Shown in pieces: positions 1 to 9,586 of a stretch of 64,000 nt of DNA (positions are counted from its first letter, which is position 1; each line of letters opens with the position of its first letter). The notes beneath the pieces are model-generated. The model was not told the origin of the DNA. It did no database searches and saw nothing but the letters and a program-made list of their open reading frames with translations. The DNA lies in assembly GCA_028101545.1 (NCBI GenBank), contig JAOHKZ010000006.1:27349-91348 (forward strand), written 5' to 3'. Source of the stretch: Opitutales bacterium (lineage in GTDB: Bacteria > Verrucomicrobiota > Verrucomicrobiia > Opitutales > Seribacteraceae). Both the position numbers and the translations under genes were made by a program.

Positions 1-461
1 GTCTCATTGAAAAGCAAAAGCTTAGGATGATGTATGGCTTAACTGAGAAACAGTTCCGTAACATGTTTGAAAGAGCAAAAAGAAAAAAGGGAGTCACTGG
101 AGAAGTATTCCTTACCATGCTTGAAACTCGTTTAGACAATGTCGTTTACCGACTTGGTTTCGCTAAAACTAGACAGGCTGCCCGGCAATTTGTTAACCAT
201 GGCCATCTATTAGTGAATGGCAAAAAAGTAGACATACCTAGTTATTTTGTAAGTGCAGGCGATGTTATTGGTGTACGCGAGAAGACATCATCTCGTCAAG
301 TTGCCACTAAAAATTTAGAAGGATCCCAGTATCATCCAGCACCGCCTTGGGTTGAGGTAAATGTTGACTCATTGCAGGGAACTGTTTCTCGCTTACCACA
401 GGCTGACGAACTCGAACAAAGTGTTAATGTTCAGCTAGTCGTTGAATTTTACAGCCGCTAA
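1..461 (+). CDS. rpsD: 30S ribosomal protein S4 (5' end cut by window)
   Basis: Primary 16S rRNA-binding protein of the small subunit, which nucleates assembly of the 30S body. The reading frame is open from base 3, and the residues before the first ATG (LIEKQKLRMMYGLTEKQFR) already match the S4 core. The ATG at 27 is therefore internal and the true start lies upstream of the window. The visible 150 or so residues hold the end of the N-terminal domain and the RNA-binding S4 domain (LETRLDNVVYRLGF... VNGKKVDIPSY). S4 is normally about 200 residues, so roughly a quarter is missing. It is followed by rpoA and rplQ, the usual end of the alpha operon, where S4 commonly acts as translational repressor; no repressor site can be judged here. 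Confidence 0.95.
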   Translation, partial: LIEKQKLRMMYGLTEKQFRNMFERAKRKKGVTGEVFLTMLETRLDNVVYRLGFAKTRQAARQFVNHGHLLVNGKKVDIPSYFVSAGDVIGVREKTSSRQVATKNLEGSQYHPAPPWVEVNVDSLQGTVSRLPQADELEQSVNVQLVVEFYSR

Positions 462-497
462 TCATTTTTTTAATTCCACTTAACCCCCAAAATTATT

Positions 498-1496
498 ATG
501 GCAACAAGACTTGGAAAGTTTGAATTACCTAACCGTCTCATTAAAGAAGAGGAAACCGCTACCGACAAGTATGCTAAGTTTATTGCTGACCCTTTCGAAT
601 CAGGATATGGACATACGATCGGTAACGCCTTTCGTCGAGTTCTTCTTAGTTCTATCGAAGGTGCAGCAATTTCTTCTATCAAGTTAGAAGGAGTACAGCA
701 CGAATTCCAAAGCGTTGATGGAATTGTAGAGGATGTAACCGACATTGTCCTTAACCTCAAAAAAGTTCTTATCGTAAGTCACAAGGCTGATCCGGTTACT
801 CTAACGCTAGATGTAGAAAAAGAGGGTGAAATTACCGCGGGAGATATTTCCCCAACTGAAGGGATTGAGATCATTAACCCTGAACAATTAATTTTGACAA
901 CTGACCGCAAGCAAAAGGTTTTTGCAGAAATGACAGTTTCTGTTGGTCGTGGTTTTTGCTTGGGTGAAGACAGTAAAATTGATGGCCAACCTATTGGTAT
1001 GATCAATGTAGACGCTTTGTATAGTCCAGTAAAGCTTGTTAAGTATGATGTTCAAAATACCCGTGTAGGGCAAATGACAGACTACGATAAGCTTATACTG
1101 GAAGTTAATACGGATGGCAGAATTACCCCAGATGATGCACTTAAGCAGTCCGCTGCAATTCTCCGACATCACCTAGATGTATTTGATCAAATTAGTGAAG
1201 AACAAATTGAGTTCGAAAGCCATACGAAAGAGGTTAGTGAAGAGCAGAATCGCCTCAAGAACTTGTTGAGTATGAGCGTGAATGAAATTGAGCTTTCAGT
1301 TCGAGCAGCAAATTGTCTTAACAACGCTAATATTACAACAGTAGGTGAATTAGCGACTAAGTCGGAACCCGAAATGCTGAAGTACAGAAACTTTGGTAAA
1401 AAGTCCTTAAATGAGATTAAAGCTAAGCTCGAACAACTCGGGTTATCTCTTGGTATGAAGTTCGAGAGTCGCTTGCTCGAAACCATAGCCAATTAA
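498..1496 (+). CDS. rpoA: DNA-directed RNA polymerase subunit alpha
   Basis: Alpha subunit of RNA polymerase. Its N-terminal domain (about residues 1-235) dimerises and scaffolds beta and beta'; the C-terminal domain (about 260-332) contacts UP elements and activators. Visible landmarks are DPFESGYGHTIGNAFRRVLLSS, the N-domain signature, and a helix-hairpin-helix CTD with NNANITTVGELA and FGKKSLNEIK. At 332 residues it is full length. The ATG at 498 has no Shine-Dalgarno sequence; instead a C tract (acccccaaaa) lies about 9 nt upstream, a pattern also seen before rplY, gltA and floA. It sits 36 bp after rpsD and 22 bp before rplQ. Confidence 0.98.
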   Translation: MATRLGKFELPNRLIKEEETATDKYAKFIADPFESGYGHTIGNAFRRVLLSSIEGAAISSIKLEGVQHEFQSVDGIVEDVTDIVLNLKKVLIVSHKADPVTLTLDVEKEGEITAGDISPTEGIEIINPEQLILTTDRKQKVFAEMTVSVGRGFCLGEDSKIDGQPIGMINVDALYSPVKLVKYDVQNTRVGQMTDYDKLILEVNTDGRITPDDALKQSAAILRHHLDVFDQISEEQIEFESHTKEVSEEQNRLKNLLSMSVNEIELSVRAANCLNNANITTVGELATKSEPEMLKYRNFGKKSLNEIKAKLEQLGLSLGMKFESRLLETIAN

Positions 1497-1518
1497 AAAC
1501 ATATTATAATTTAACAAG

Positions 1519-2079
1519 ATGAGACATAGAAAACATAATCATCTTCTAGGTGTAAAAACTGCACATAGAACTTCCTTGGTTGCAAACTTGTCTTGCTCGC
1601 TTATTGAAAATGGACGAATAAAGACAACCCTTGCTAAAGCTCGTGCACTGCGTCCAGCTATTGAAAAAGCAATAACTTTAGCTAAGAAAGCTCATGTATC
1701 CGAAGATGCTGCTAAGAAGGTTCACTATAGAAGACAGGCTATAGCTCGATTAAGAAATAAGGATGCAGTCAAAAAATTATTTGATGAACTTGTAGAACAA
1801 TTTGCAGGTCGTAATGGAGGATACACAAGAATTTATAAGCTAGCGATTCCTCGATTAGGTGATGCGGCTGACATGGCCATAATTGAATTTGTCGAAGCTA
1901 TACAAAAGAAAAAGGCCAAGAAAAAACGAAGTTCAAAAAAGCAAAACTCTAAGGAAACTGTAGATTCCAAAGAAGAATCAGGCGAAACATCTGAGAAGAA
2001 GACTGACGCTAAGGACGCTGAGAAGAAGACTGACGCTAAGGACGCTGAGAAGAAGACTGACGCTAAGGACGCTGATTAA
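1519..2079 (+). CDS. rplQ: 50S ribosomal protein L17 with repetitive charged tail
   Basis: bL17 of the large subunit, near the peptide exit tunnel. The first 130 or so residues are the normal L17 fold (MRHRKHNHLLGVKTAHRTSL; NGRIKTTLAKARALRP; NGGYTRIYKLAIPRLGDAADMA). Typical L17 proteins are about 115-130 residues, so this 186-residue protein has an extension of about 55. The extension is Lys-rich, then acidic/Lys mixed, and ends in three identical copies of EKKTDAKDA. The tail is probably disordered and surface exposed; its role is unknown. It closes the rpsD-rpoA-rplQ run. Confidence 0.97.
   Translation: MRHRKHNHLLGVKTAHRTSLVANLSCSLIENGRIKTTLAKARALRPAIEKAITLAKKAHVSEDAAKKVHYRRQAIARLRNKDAVKKLFDELVEQFAGRNGGYTRIYKLAIPRLGDAADMAIIEFVEAIQKKKAKKKRSSKKQNSKETVDSKEESGETSEKKTDAKDAEKKTDAKDAEKKTDAKDAD
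1993..2073 (+). repeat. Three perfect 27-bp tandem repeats in the rplQ tail
   Basis: The units 1993-2019, 2020-2046 and 2047-2073 are identical at the nucleotide level, each encoding EKKTDAKDA (residues 159-185 of L17). The gene ends one codon later (Asp, stop). Identity at synonymous positions implies recent expansion by slippage, so copy number may differ between strains. Confidence 0.95.
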
Positions 2080-2101
2080 AAATTTTCAAAATTTTTAATC
2101 T

Positions 2102-2121
2102 ATTCTTCTTGATAGAAGAAT
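2102..2121. terminator. Hairpin after rplQ, weak terminator candidate
   Basis: Eight-bp perfect stem attcttct/agaagaat with a 4-nt loop, 22 bp after the rplQ stop. No U tract follows, so intrinsic termination is uncertain. It could instead be a processing or mRNA-stability hairpin between the ribosomal operon and guaA. Confidence 0.35.
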
Positions 2122-2128
2122 CTAATTC

Positions 2129-2157
2129 TGTTCAAGAAAGTTTGCGTTGTGTATAAT
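2129..2157 (+). promoter_or_regulatory. Possible guaA-his promoter
   Basis: A perfect -10 hexamer tataat lies at 2152-2157, 60 bp before the guaA ATG. The hexamer 17 bp upstream (tgttca at 2129-2134) is a poor -35. The position between a closed ribosomal operon and a new biosynthetic run makes a promoter likely here. Confidence 0.4.
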
Positions 2158-2217
2158 GGTGCTTATCATTTTTAAATCATTACTTTTTTGCGTTTTTTAA
2201 AATAAGCTTATTTTGCA

Positions 2218-3756
2218 ATGTCACAAATTGTTATTGTTTTAGATTTTGGCTCTCAATACACACAGGTTATTGCGAGACGTATTCGTGAAGCGAATGTATA
2301 CTCTAAAGTTTTACCCTTTAACACTACCATAAGTGCTATCAAAAAGCTTAATCCCGTTGGTATCGTGTTATCTGGTGGACCTGCGAGCGTTTTGGCAAAA
2401 GGAGCACCTAAACCAAAACAAGCGATTTTTTCCCTAGGTATTCCAATCCTAGGCATATGCTATGGATTGCAATTGATGGGAACAATGCTCGGGGGGAAGG
2501 TTAAAAATAGTAGTCGCCGGGAATACGGCAGGGGAAATTTAAATATTATAAGTAAGGGATCTTTATTTAAAGGTTTACCATCAAAACTTACTGTTTGGAA
2601 TTCTCATGGGGATTGCCTAGTAAGGTTACCAAAAGGCTTTAAGTCATTGGCTCAAACAGAAAATTCCGATTTTGCATCTATCGAAAATCCGTCTAAAAAG
2701 TTTTACGGTTTACAATTCCATCCCGAGGTCGAACATTCTGAAAAAGGGAAAGATATTATCAGAAATTTTCTTTTTACCGTGTGTAAATGTACCGGGGATT
2801 GGGATATGGATGATTTTACAATTTCAGCGGTAGAGGATATTAAGCGAAAAGTTGGAGAAAGAAAAGTTATTCTTGGATTAAGCGGGGGGGTCGATTCATC
2901 TGTAGCTGCAGCACTTATTCATCGTGCCATTGGGGATCAATTAACCTGTATATTCGTTGACAATGGTTTACTTCGGTTGAATGAAAGAGAGCAGGTTAAA
3001 GAACTATTTCACAATCATATTCCAGGTAAACTTAAGGTTGCCCTTGCCGGAAAATTGTTTCTTCAAAAGCTTAAAGGCGTTATTGATCCGGAACAAAAAA
3101 GAAAAATTATCGGCAAAACCTTTATAGAAGTTTTTGACAAAGAGGTTAAAAAGTTGGGCGAAGTCGATTTTCTTGCCCAAGGAACACTTTATCCTGATGT
3201 CATTGAGAGCGTTCCTATCGATGGAAATCCAGCATCCTTAATTAAGAGCCATCATAATGTTGGAGGCTTACCCAAAAAAATGAAGCTATCTTTATTGGAA
3301 CCCCTTAGAGAGTTATTTAAAGACGAAGTTAGAGATTTGGGTCGTGCACTCGGGCTTACTGAAAATGTCCTTATGCGTCATCCTTTTCCCGGGCCTGGAT
3401 TGGGCGTTCGTGTAATCGGTTCAATTACTTCAAGAAACCTTAAAGTATTGAGAGAAGCCGATGCAATTTTCATTGAAGAATTATATAATTCAAAAATGTA
3501 CCACAAGCTCTGGCAGGCATTTTGTGTTTTTCTTCCGGTTAAAAGTGTCGGGGTAATGGGAGATGAAAGAACTTATGAAAATGTCATATCTCTTCGTGCA
3601 GTTACAAGTAGCGATGCAATGACAGCAGATTGGGCACAATTGCCTGATAAATTATTAAGAAAAGTCTCAAATCGGATAATTAACGAGGTTAAGGGTGCAA
3701 ACAGGGTTGTTTATGATATCAGTTCTAAGCCACCAAGTACTATTGAGTGGGAGTAG
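2218..3756 (+). CDS. guaA: GMP synthase (glutamine-hydrolysing)
   Basis: Converts XMP to GMP using ATP and ammonia released from glutamine; last step of de novo GMP synthesis, cytosolic. The N-terminal class I amidotransferase domain (about 1-190) shows LSGGPASV, the nucleophile in [10 protein letters not shown] (Cys81) and FHPEVEHS. The ATP-pyrophosphatase domain starts near residue 210 with the P-loop [13 protein letters not shown]. The C-terminal dimerisation domain ends with the characteristic PPSTIEWE. Length 512 is normal. hisD starts 6 bp after the stop, so it is probably cotranscribed with the histidine genes, linking two pathways that both draw on PRPP and glutamine nitrogen. Confidence 0.98.
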   Translation: MSQIVIVLDFGSQYTQVIARRIREANVYSKVLPFNTTISAIKKLNPVGIVLSGGPASVLAKGAPKPKQAIFSLGIPILGICYGLQLMGTMLGGKVKNSSRREYGRGNLNIISKGSLFKGLPSKLTVWNSHGDCLVRLPKGFKSLAQTENSDFASIENPSKKFYGLQFHPEVEHSEKGKDIIRNFLFTVCKCTGDWDMDDFTISAVEDIKRKVGERKVILGLSGGVDSSVAAALIHRAIGDQLTCIFVDNGLLRLNEREQVKELFHNHIPGKLKVALAGKLFLQKLKGVIDPEQKRKIIGKTFIEVFDKEVKKLGEVDFLAQGTLYPDVIESVPIDGNPASLIKSHHNVGGLPKKMKLSLLEPLRELFKDEVRDLGRALGLTENVLMRHPFPGPGLGVRVIGSITSRNLKVLREADAIFIEELYNSKMYHKLWQAFCVFLPVKSVGVMGDERTYENVISLRAVTSSDAMTADWAQLPDKLLRKVSNRIINEVKGANRVVYDISSKPPSTIEWE

Positions 3757-3762
3757 GTTCTT

Positions 3763-5064
3763 ATGGATAGAACTTACTTGAAAGACGAGAATAGTCTTAC
3801 AGATAAATTAGCAAAATTTTGCTCTTCTTCACTCACTGACGAAACAATTGTAAGTACTGTCAGTGAGATCCTTAATGATGTTCGTCAAAACGGAGACGCA
3901 GCAGTCCTTAAAAGAACCTTTCTTTATGATTGTGCAAAATTAAGTGTTGAGGAATTAAAGGTTAGTCAAAAGGAAATTGAATGTGCGAAAGATCAACTTT
4001 CTGAGTCAGAAAAATTTAGCATTCTTGAAGCCATTGAAAATGTTACCTTGTTTCATGAAAGAAGCATTCCTGAAGATTGGAGTACATCAAATGTCCATGG
4101 AGCAAAGATTGGAGAAAAACATTATCCGATCAATCGAGTTGGTATTTATGTACCGGGAGGAAATGTACCCTTAATATCTACCGTTATTATGACGGTAACA
4201 ATCGCAAAAGTTGCTAAAGTCAAAGAGATTGTTGTTGTAACACCCCCTGATTCTGAGGGAAAAATTGCTTCTCAAATGCTTGCCGCTTTAGATCTTCTTG
4301 GTGTAACAGAAATTTATAAAGTCGGTGGTGCACAGGCAGTGGGTGCATTAGCATATGGTACCTATTCCATTCCATCGGTTGATAAAATTGTTGGACCTGG
4401 TAATGCTTTTGTTAATGAAGCTAAAAGGCAGGTTTTCGGAATCGTTGGAATTGATTTATTGCCTGGTCCCAGCGAAGTAATGGTAATCGCAGATTCATCA
4501 TCAAACCCTTCATTTGTAGCAGCGGCTTTGCTTGCCCAAGCTGAGCATGGTTCTGGTAAAGAAAAGTTATACTTATTGTTTTCTGAGGAAAGTCAATTTG
4601 ATGAAATTTCAAATGAAATAAATCTGCAACTCGAACAACTTAAGCATAAAGACGCTGTAACCGGGGTTTTAAAGAGCGGTTTTATTGCAGTCCACTTATC
4701 TAGCTTTCAAAGAATGGCAGACATTGCTAATTATATAGCTCCTGAGCATTTAGAGCTTCAGGTTGCAAATGATCATATTGATTTCTTCACCTCAGCAATT
4801 ACAACAGCTGGTGCCTTTCTATTAGGACATGTAACATCCACTTCTTTGGGTGATTTTGTTGCCGGGCCTAGTCATGTTTTACCAACAGGACGCTCCTCGC
4901 GTTTTTCTTCAGGTCTACGACTACAAGATTTTATGAGGCGATCTAGTTTCATACAATATGATAATGAGTCTGCGAACCAGGCCAAGAACTCAGTGGAAGT
5001 TTTTTCTAAAATGGAAAAATTGGATGGTCATGGCCGGTCACTATCCATCAGATTGCCGGTTTAA
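3763..5064 (+). CDS. hisD: Histidinol dehydrogenase
   Basis: NAD-dependent, zinc-containing enzyme that oxidises L-histidinol to L-histidine in two steps, the last reactions of histidine synthesis. The 433-residue protein shows the family signatures YPINRVGIYVPGGNVPL, GGAQAVGALAYGT, KIVGPGNAFVNEAKR, LPGPSEVMVIAD and AEHGSG, then AGPSHVLPTGRSSRFSSGL near the C-terminus. The start follows the guaA stop by 6 bp, and the purine-rich end of guaA (gggagtagg) serves as a plausible Shine-Dalgarno, one of the few in this window. hisC follows after 11 bp. Confidence 0.98.
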   Translation: MDRTYLKDENSLTDKLAKFCSSSLTDETIVSTVSEILNDVRQNGDAAVLKRTFLYDCAKLSVEELKVSQKEIECAKDQLSESEKFSILEAIENVTLFHERSIPEDWSTSNVHGAKIGEKHYPINRVGIYVPGGNVPLISTVIMTVTIAKVAKVKEIVVVTPPDSEGKIASQMLAALDLLGVTEIYKVGGAQAVGALAYGTYSIPSVDKIVGPGNAFVNEAKRQVFGIVGIDLLPGPSEVMVIADSSSNPSFVAAALLAQAEHGSGKEKLYLLFSEESQFDEISNEINLQLEQLKHKDAVTGVLKSGFIAVHLSSFQRMADIANYIAPEHLELQVANDHIDFFTSAITTAGAFLLGHVTSTSLGDFVAGPSHVLPTGRSSRFSSGLRLQDFMRRSSFIQYDNESANQAKNSVEVFSKMEKLDGHGRSLSIRLPV

Positions 5065-5075
5065 ATTGTTAAGTA

Positions 5076-6173
5076 ATGTCGTTCAAAGATCTTACCACAC
5101 AAAATATATTACGGCACAATCCCTACATTCCCGGTAAGCAACCAACAAATTTTGAGCAAACTTTAAAGCTCAATACAAACGAAAACCCCTACCCTCCTTC
5201 TCCCGAGATTTCCAAATCAATTTTAGGACAGATTGATTCTTTGGCACGATATCCTAATTCATCTGCTGATTCCTTAAGGTCCACCATTGCTAAACTCCAT
5301 AATGTTAATTACGAGCAGGTAATTGTGGGGAATGGATCTGATGATATCCTTAATCTTTGTGTTAGGTGTTTCTCGGACCATTCAAAATCAATAGGTATGC
5401 TAGAGCCTAGTTATTCCTTATACGAAGTACTTGGATCTCTGCAGGGGGCGAAAGTCCAAAAATTTGCTTTTACGGATACCAAATTTGAAATTAACCCAGA
5501 AGTCATTTCTCAATCCGATACTAATTTATTTTTTTTGACAAGCCCACACGCACCAACTGGAAGAATTTATAATAACTCTATCTTTTCCTCTATCATTAAT
5601 CAGTTTTCAGGAATTTTGGTTATTGATGAAGCTTACGCGGACTTTGCTCCATTCAATGCCCTTTCAATTTTAAATGAAAGTGATCGAGTTATTATCACAA
5701 GAACTCTTTCAAAATCATATTCACTTGCAGGATTAAGAGTTGGTTATGCCCTTGCATCGCCTCAAATAATCTCAATTTTAAACAAGGCAAGAGAAGTTTA
5801 TAATGTAGACCGATTGGCTCAATATATTGCTGAGATAGCTTTAAAAGATAGAGGTTATTTTGAAAAGACGAAGAAAAATATTATTAGCACTAGAGAAAAA
5901 ACATACCAAATTTTTACTGATTGGAATTGGGAAACGTATCAAAGTGGAGCCAATTTTTTATTTACCCGTCCAATGGATTCAACAGGTCTTTTTGGAGAGG
6001 CCATAGCCCATAATCTTTTTAATTTTTTGAACGACAACAATGTGCTCATTCGATACTTTCCTAAAAACCCCTTAACTTCTTCCTACCTGCGAATCAGTAT
6101 TGGCAAACAAGAGGAAATGGATATGCTAATTGATTTGATAAGCAAATGGAAAATAAAAGATCAGCAACTGTAA
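5076..6173 (+). CDS. hisC: Histidinol-phosphate aminotransferase
   Basis: PLP-dependent transaminase of fold type I that makes L-histidinol phosphate from imidazole acetol phosphate and glutamate. Visible features: substrate-side [12 protein letters not shown] near the N-terminus, [21 protein letters not shown] (equivalent of the usual NPNNPTG), VIDEAYADF, and the PLP lysine in [18 protein letters not shown]. Length 365 is typical. The 3' end overlaps hisB by 28 bp, which suggests translational coupling. Confidence 0.96.
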   Translation: MSFKDLTTQNILRHNPYIPGKQPTNFEQTLKLNTNENPYPPSPEISKSILGQIDSLARYPNSSADSLRSTIAKLHNVNYEQVIVGNGSDDILNLCVRCFSDHSKSIGMLEPSYSLYEVLGSLQGAKVQKFAFTDTKFEINPEVISQSDTNLFFLTSPHAPTGRIYNNSIFSSIINQFSGILVIDEAYADFAPFNALSILNESDRVIITRTLSKSYSLAGLRVGYALASPQIISILNKAREVYNVDRLAQYIAEIALKDRGYFEKTKKNIISTREKTYQIFTDWNWETYQSGANFLFTRPMDSTGLFGEAIAHNLFNFLNDNNVLIRYFPKNPLTSSYLRISIGKQEEMDMLIDLISKWKIKDQQL

Positions 6174-6748
6174 GTCGTCAAACGAACGAAACACAAATAT
6201 CAGTTTCATTAAATTTAGATGGTTCGGGGCAGAACGATATAGCTACCGGCATACCTTTTTTAGATCATATGCTACAGTTATTTTCGAAGCACGGTTTTTT
6301 TGATCTGAATATAAAAGCCAAAGGAGATATTGAAATTGATTACCACCATCTTGTCGAGGATATGGGGCTCACTTTAGGCCAAGCTTTTAAAGATGCCTTG
6401 GCCGATAAAGCAGGGATAAAACGCTATGGCTTTTTTATTCTTCCCATGGATGAGACTTTAGTTACGGTAGCGCTAGATTTAAGCAATCGGGCCTTTTTGG
6501 TGTTTGATGCTGCGACTCCGGTTTCTATGGTACGAGATTTTAATATCCTGCTTTTCAAAGAGTTCTTTCAAGCATTTGCAAATGAAGCTGGCTGTAATTT
6601 ACATATTCGTCTAGAATATGGAAAAGAACCTCACCATGTAGCTGAAGCAATTTTCAAAGGATTTGCCAAAGCACTTGATCTGGCAACTGCTATAGAAACT
6701 AGATTAGATGGTGGAATTCCCTCAACTAAGGGTACCCTTTCTAAATAA
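6146..6748 (+). CDS. hisB: Imidazoleglycerol-phosphate dehydratase
   Basis: Manganese-dependent dehydratase that forms imidazole acetol phosphate from IGP. It is the monofunctional 200-residue type, without the histidinol-phosphatase domain fused in enterobacteria. Metal-binding motifs are present: [22 protein letters not shown] and [17 protein letters not shown]. The N-terminus [26 protein letters not shown] aligns with the family, supporting the start inside hisC (28-bp overlap). No histidinol-phosphatase gene is visible here, so it must lie elsewhere. Confidence 0.97.
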   Translation: MENKRSATVSRQTNETQISVSLNLDGSGQNDIATGIPFLDHMLQLFSKHGFFDLNIKAKGDIEIDYHHLVEDMGLTLGQAFKDALADKAGIKRYGFFILPMDETLVTVALDLSNRAFLVFDAATPVSMVRDFNILLFKEFFQAFANEAGCNLHIRLEYGKEPHHVAEAIFKGFAKALDLATAIETRLDGGIPSTKGTLSK

Positions 6749-6762
6749 TGAAGTTTCAATAA

Positions 6763-7398
6763 ATGCTTAACAAACCTCATAGCCTAGGGGTAATCGACTA
6801 TGGAACTGGAAACCTTCGCAGTGTGGTTAAAGCGTTTGAATATTTGGGTGTAGAAGTTCAAATCCTACAAGAACCGGATAAATTGAGTAATGTGAATGCG
6901 TTGATTTTTCCAGGACAAGGGACTTTTGATCAGTGTATGGAGGCTCTCGAAAGAACTGGGTTTGCTCAGGCAATCAAAGAATGGATTTCAAGTGAAAAGC
7001 CTTTCTTTGGAATTTGTCTGGGATTACAGGTCTTATTCGAGAAGTCGGAAGAAGGAGAGAGGGCGGGATTAGGTCTATTTCCAGGATTTGTAAAAAAGTT
7101 TTCACTTGCCAGTAGTTATAAGATCCCACACATGGGATGGAATTCAGTTGATTGGGGAGATCTAAATAATGAGCCGATTAGTGAAGGTTTAGAAGATGGC
7201 GATCAATTTTATTTCGTCCATAGTTACCATGTTGTGTCAAAAGAAGATACATTTCGTACCTTAACCACATCCTACGGATATCCTTTCATAAGCGGGATTT
7301 TCCACAATAATTGTTTCGCTACTCAATTTCATCCTGAAAAAAGTCAGGCAAAAGGTTTGCAAATTTACCGAAATTTCCTTGAAAAGGTAGTTGCTTAA
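6763..7398 (+). CDS. hisH: Imidazole glycerol phosphate synthase, glutaminase subunit
   Basis: Class I glutamine amidotransferase that supplies ammonia to HisF for ring closure of IGP and release of AICAR. Seen: DYGTGNLRSV at the N-terminus, nucleophile Cys85 in FGICLGLQVLFE, the GMGWN-like region (HMGWNSVDWG), VHSYHVV, and the His-Glu pair in ATQFHPEKSQ. Length 211 is normal. It starts 14 bp after hisB. The partner hisF and hisA are not in this window; after hisH the run changes to gltA. Confidence 0.97.
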   Translation: MLNKPHSLGVIDYGTGNLRSVVKAFEYLGVEVQILQEPDKLSNVNALIFPGQGTFDQCMEALERTGFAQAIKEWISSEKPFFGICLGLQVLFEKSEEGERAGLGLFPGFVKKFSLASSYKIPHMGWNSVDWGDLNNEPISEGLEDGDQFYFVHSYHVVSKEDTFRTLTTSYGYPFISGIFHNNCFATQFHPEKSQAKGLQIYRNFLEKVVA

Positions 7399-7448
7399 TT
7401 TACTCCTCCGAGCTTTACCCCCCTACTTTTAATATTACCCCAATCAAT

Positions 7449-8735
7449 ATGGAAAACGATGCCACACTTACTATTGGCGAAAATGCCTATGCCTTAAACA
7501 TTATTGAAGGCACCGAATCTGAGAAAGCAATAGATATTAGCTCACTTCGTAAGCAAAGTAAGTTTATCACCTTCGATGATGGTTATGGTAATACAGGTTC
7601 TTGTGAAAGTAGTGTTACTTTTATTGACGGTGATCAAGGCATTTTGCGTTACCGAGGGTTTGATATAGCAGATCTAGCAACGAGCTCTAACTTTTTGGAA
7701 ACTTCATATTTAGTAATTTATGGAGAGTTACCTTCTGAAAGTGAATTAGGTCTGTTCAAAGAACGAGTTTCCACATTTACCAAGTTGCCTGAAGAGGTGG
7801 TAAATGCCATCCATGCTCAACCAAAGAATGCTCATCCGATGGGAGTGTTAGCTGCCGGCTTACAGGCTTTGGGTGGTGCTTATCCTGCTCATTGTACAAA
7901 TGATCGTAAATCTGACCTCGAATGTTTTGATGAAACAGCCGCGCTGATTATTTCTACGGTCCGAACAATTGCTGCTACTAGGCATCGTTCTCTTATTGGG
8001 GAAGATGTGCCGGAAGCAGACCCCGGTGCAAGTTATTGTCAGAATTTTCTCTCCATGATGTTTGGAAAAGAATCCGACTCAGAAGAAATTCCAACATCTG
8101 TTGTGAATGCCTTGGATTTAATTTTCCTTCTTCATGCTGATCATGAACAAAATTGTTCAACCTCTACTTGCAGAATGATTGCTTCCGGAGGAGCAAATCC
8201 ATTTGCATCACTTGCAGGTGGCGTCTCTGCACTTTGGGGTCCACTTCACGGTGGTGCTAATATGGCTGTAATCAAAATGCTTAATCAAATTCATGACGCG
8301 GGGGATGATGGAAGTCGTTTTATTGAATCTGCAAAACAGGGTAAAACTCGCTTGATGGGTTTTGGTCATCGAGTTTATAGAAATTACGATCCTCGAGCCA
8401 AAATTTTAAAATCGGCCTGTGATGATGCACTCGAAGCTTTGGGAGTTTCCAGTCCTATACTTGAAATTGCAAGGAGGCTAGAAGAAGAGGCTTTGAAAGA
8501 CCCTTATTTTGTAGAGAGAAAACTCTATCCCAATGTGGATTTTTACAGTGGTATTATTTTACAGGCATTAGGGTTTCCAACAGACATGTTCACTGTCCTT
8601 TTTGCGATTGGAAGAACCCCAGGTTGGCTTGCTCATTGGAAAGAAATTGCCGAGACAGGAAAAAAAATACACCGCCCAAGACAAATTTATCAAGGGTCTC
8701 CATTGCGCCCTTATTCCCCTTTGGAAAAAAGATAA
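7449..8735 (+). CDS. gltA: Citrate synthase
   Basis: Condenses acetyl-CoA with oxaloacetate at entry to the TCA cycle. The 428-residue hexameric-type protein has GDQGILRYRGFDIADLA, LHADHEQNCSTST, the catalytic His in LHGGANMAVIKML, the second His and Arg in GFGHRVYRNYDPRAK, and the catalytic Asp in YPNVDFYSGI. The ATG at 7449 lacks a Shine-Dalgarno but is preceded by two C tracts (the nearer is taccccaatcaat). The gene is 50 bp after hisH and converges on the minus-strand membrane-protein gene 12 bp downstream. Confidence 0.98.
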   Translation: MENDATLTIGENAYALNIIEGTESEKAIDISSLRKQSKFITFDDGYGNTGSCESSVTFIDGDQGILRYRGFDIADLATSSNFLETSYLVIYGELPSESELGLFKERVSTFTKLPEEVVNAIHAQPKNAHPMGVLAAGLQALGGAYPAHCTNDRKSDLECFDETAALIISTVRTIAATRHRSLIGEDVPEADPGASYCQNFLSMMFGKESDSEEIPTSVVNALDLIFLLHADHEQNCSTSTCRMIASGGANPFASLAGGVSALWGPLHGGANMAVIKMLNQIHDAGDDGSRFIESAKQGKTRLMGFGHRVYRNYDPRAKILKSACDDALEALGVSSPILEIARRLEEEALKDPYFVERKLYPNVDFYSGIILQALGFPTDMFTVLFAIGRTPGWLAHWKEIAETGKKIHRPRQIYQGSPLRPYSPLEKR

Positions 8736-8746
8736 AACCCCGTAAA

Positions 8747-9535
8747 CTAGTTTAATTTAGTCTTAGAGGATTGCTGCCCTTGAACGAGCACTTCTTCAAG
8801 GGATAAGCCTGCAAGGTTTTTAATGCCTTTAATGAGCAACCAAAATGCATAAGCACTTACTATCATGCAGGGAAGACTTATAATGGGGAAGCTCCAACCC
8901 ATCATTTTTCCAACTTCATCGTTGAACGCAAGTTTATCTATCGATGGTTCAGTAATGACAATTGCTCGTGCCAGAAAATAATTTAGACTAGCGCTCATGA
9001 TAAATGTTAACGCTATCAGCCAAGTACATTTTTTTAAAAGTTGGTTAAATTGAATTATTGTACCCTTCTCTGATAACGCATGATCCACTAAATCAACTTG
9101 AATGACATCAGGATTATATAAAAACAATTTAACAAGCGGCTTATTTGTTTTTAAGGTTAAAACAGTTAGCAGTCCAAGTATTCCAGGAAGAGCAGCTTCC
9201 TTAATTGCGAACATCGAAACCGTTGCACCTGGAAGAAGTCCAATTCCCCCTGTAAGAAAGGCACTCAAAGCACCGAGAATCGAAAGAAAGTTCCACTTTC
9301 GCCTTCTGTAGAAATCCCAGGCTCCGTATCCAATTGGAAATGCAATCGCTAGCAAGAGCATTACAGAGCCAACAAGAGTACCGTCTTTGGGCGAATCTAG
9401 AATATTCTCTAATGATGGACCGAACCATTCATCGCCTTTTCTAAGGAATAAAATAGGAATGATTAAATTAAAGCCTAGGTTTAACCACATGCTTTCTTTT
9501 TTAGGTTTATTATGATTAGTTAAATCTTCTTTCAT
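8747..9535 (-). CDS. VC0807-family integral membrane protein
   Basis: A 262-residue polytopic inner-membrane protein with about six hydrophobic segments: near 18-32, 53-72, 83-105, 110-127, 168-190 and 212-238. The stretch AIAFPIGYGAWDFYRRRKWN, then FLSILGALSAFLTGGIG and FAIKEAALPGILG, matches what I recall of the VC0807 family, whose members keep a basic RRRK loop and a GGIG motif. The biochemical function of the family is unknown to me. The gene is monocistronic, converging with gltA and divergent from coaB across 51 bp. Confidence 0.7.
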   Translation of the reverse strand: MKEDLTNHNKPKKESMWLNLGFNLIIPILFLRKGDEWFGPSLENILDSPKDGTLVGSVMLLLAIAFPIGYGAWDFYRRRKWNFLSILGALSAFLTGGIGLLPGATVSMFAIKEAALPGILGLLTVLTLKTNKPLVKLFLYNPDVIQVDLVDHALSEKGTIIQFNQLLKKCTWLIALTFIMSASLNYFLARAIVITEPSIDKLAFNDEVGKMMGWSFPIISLPCMIVSAYAFWLLIKGIKNLAGLSLEEVLVQGQQSSKTKLN

Positions 9536-9586
9536 TAATAAATTATTTAGAACATAAAAATAAAATGAAGTCGCTCACATTATAAC

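Noticed and set aside
2079..2100. aaaaattttcaaaattttt as the rplQ terminator
   Set aside because: It is a pure A/T palindrome with a very small loop and weak stem; the adjacent attcttct hairpin is the better, though still weak, candidate.
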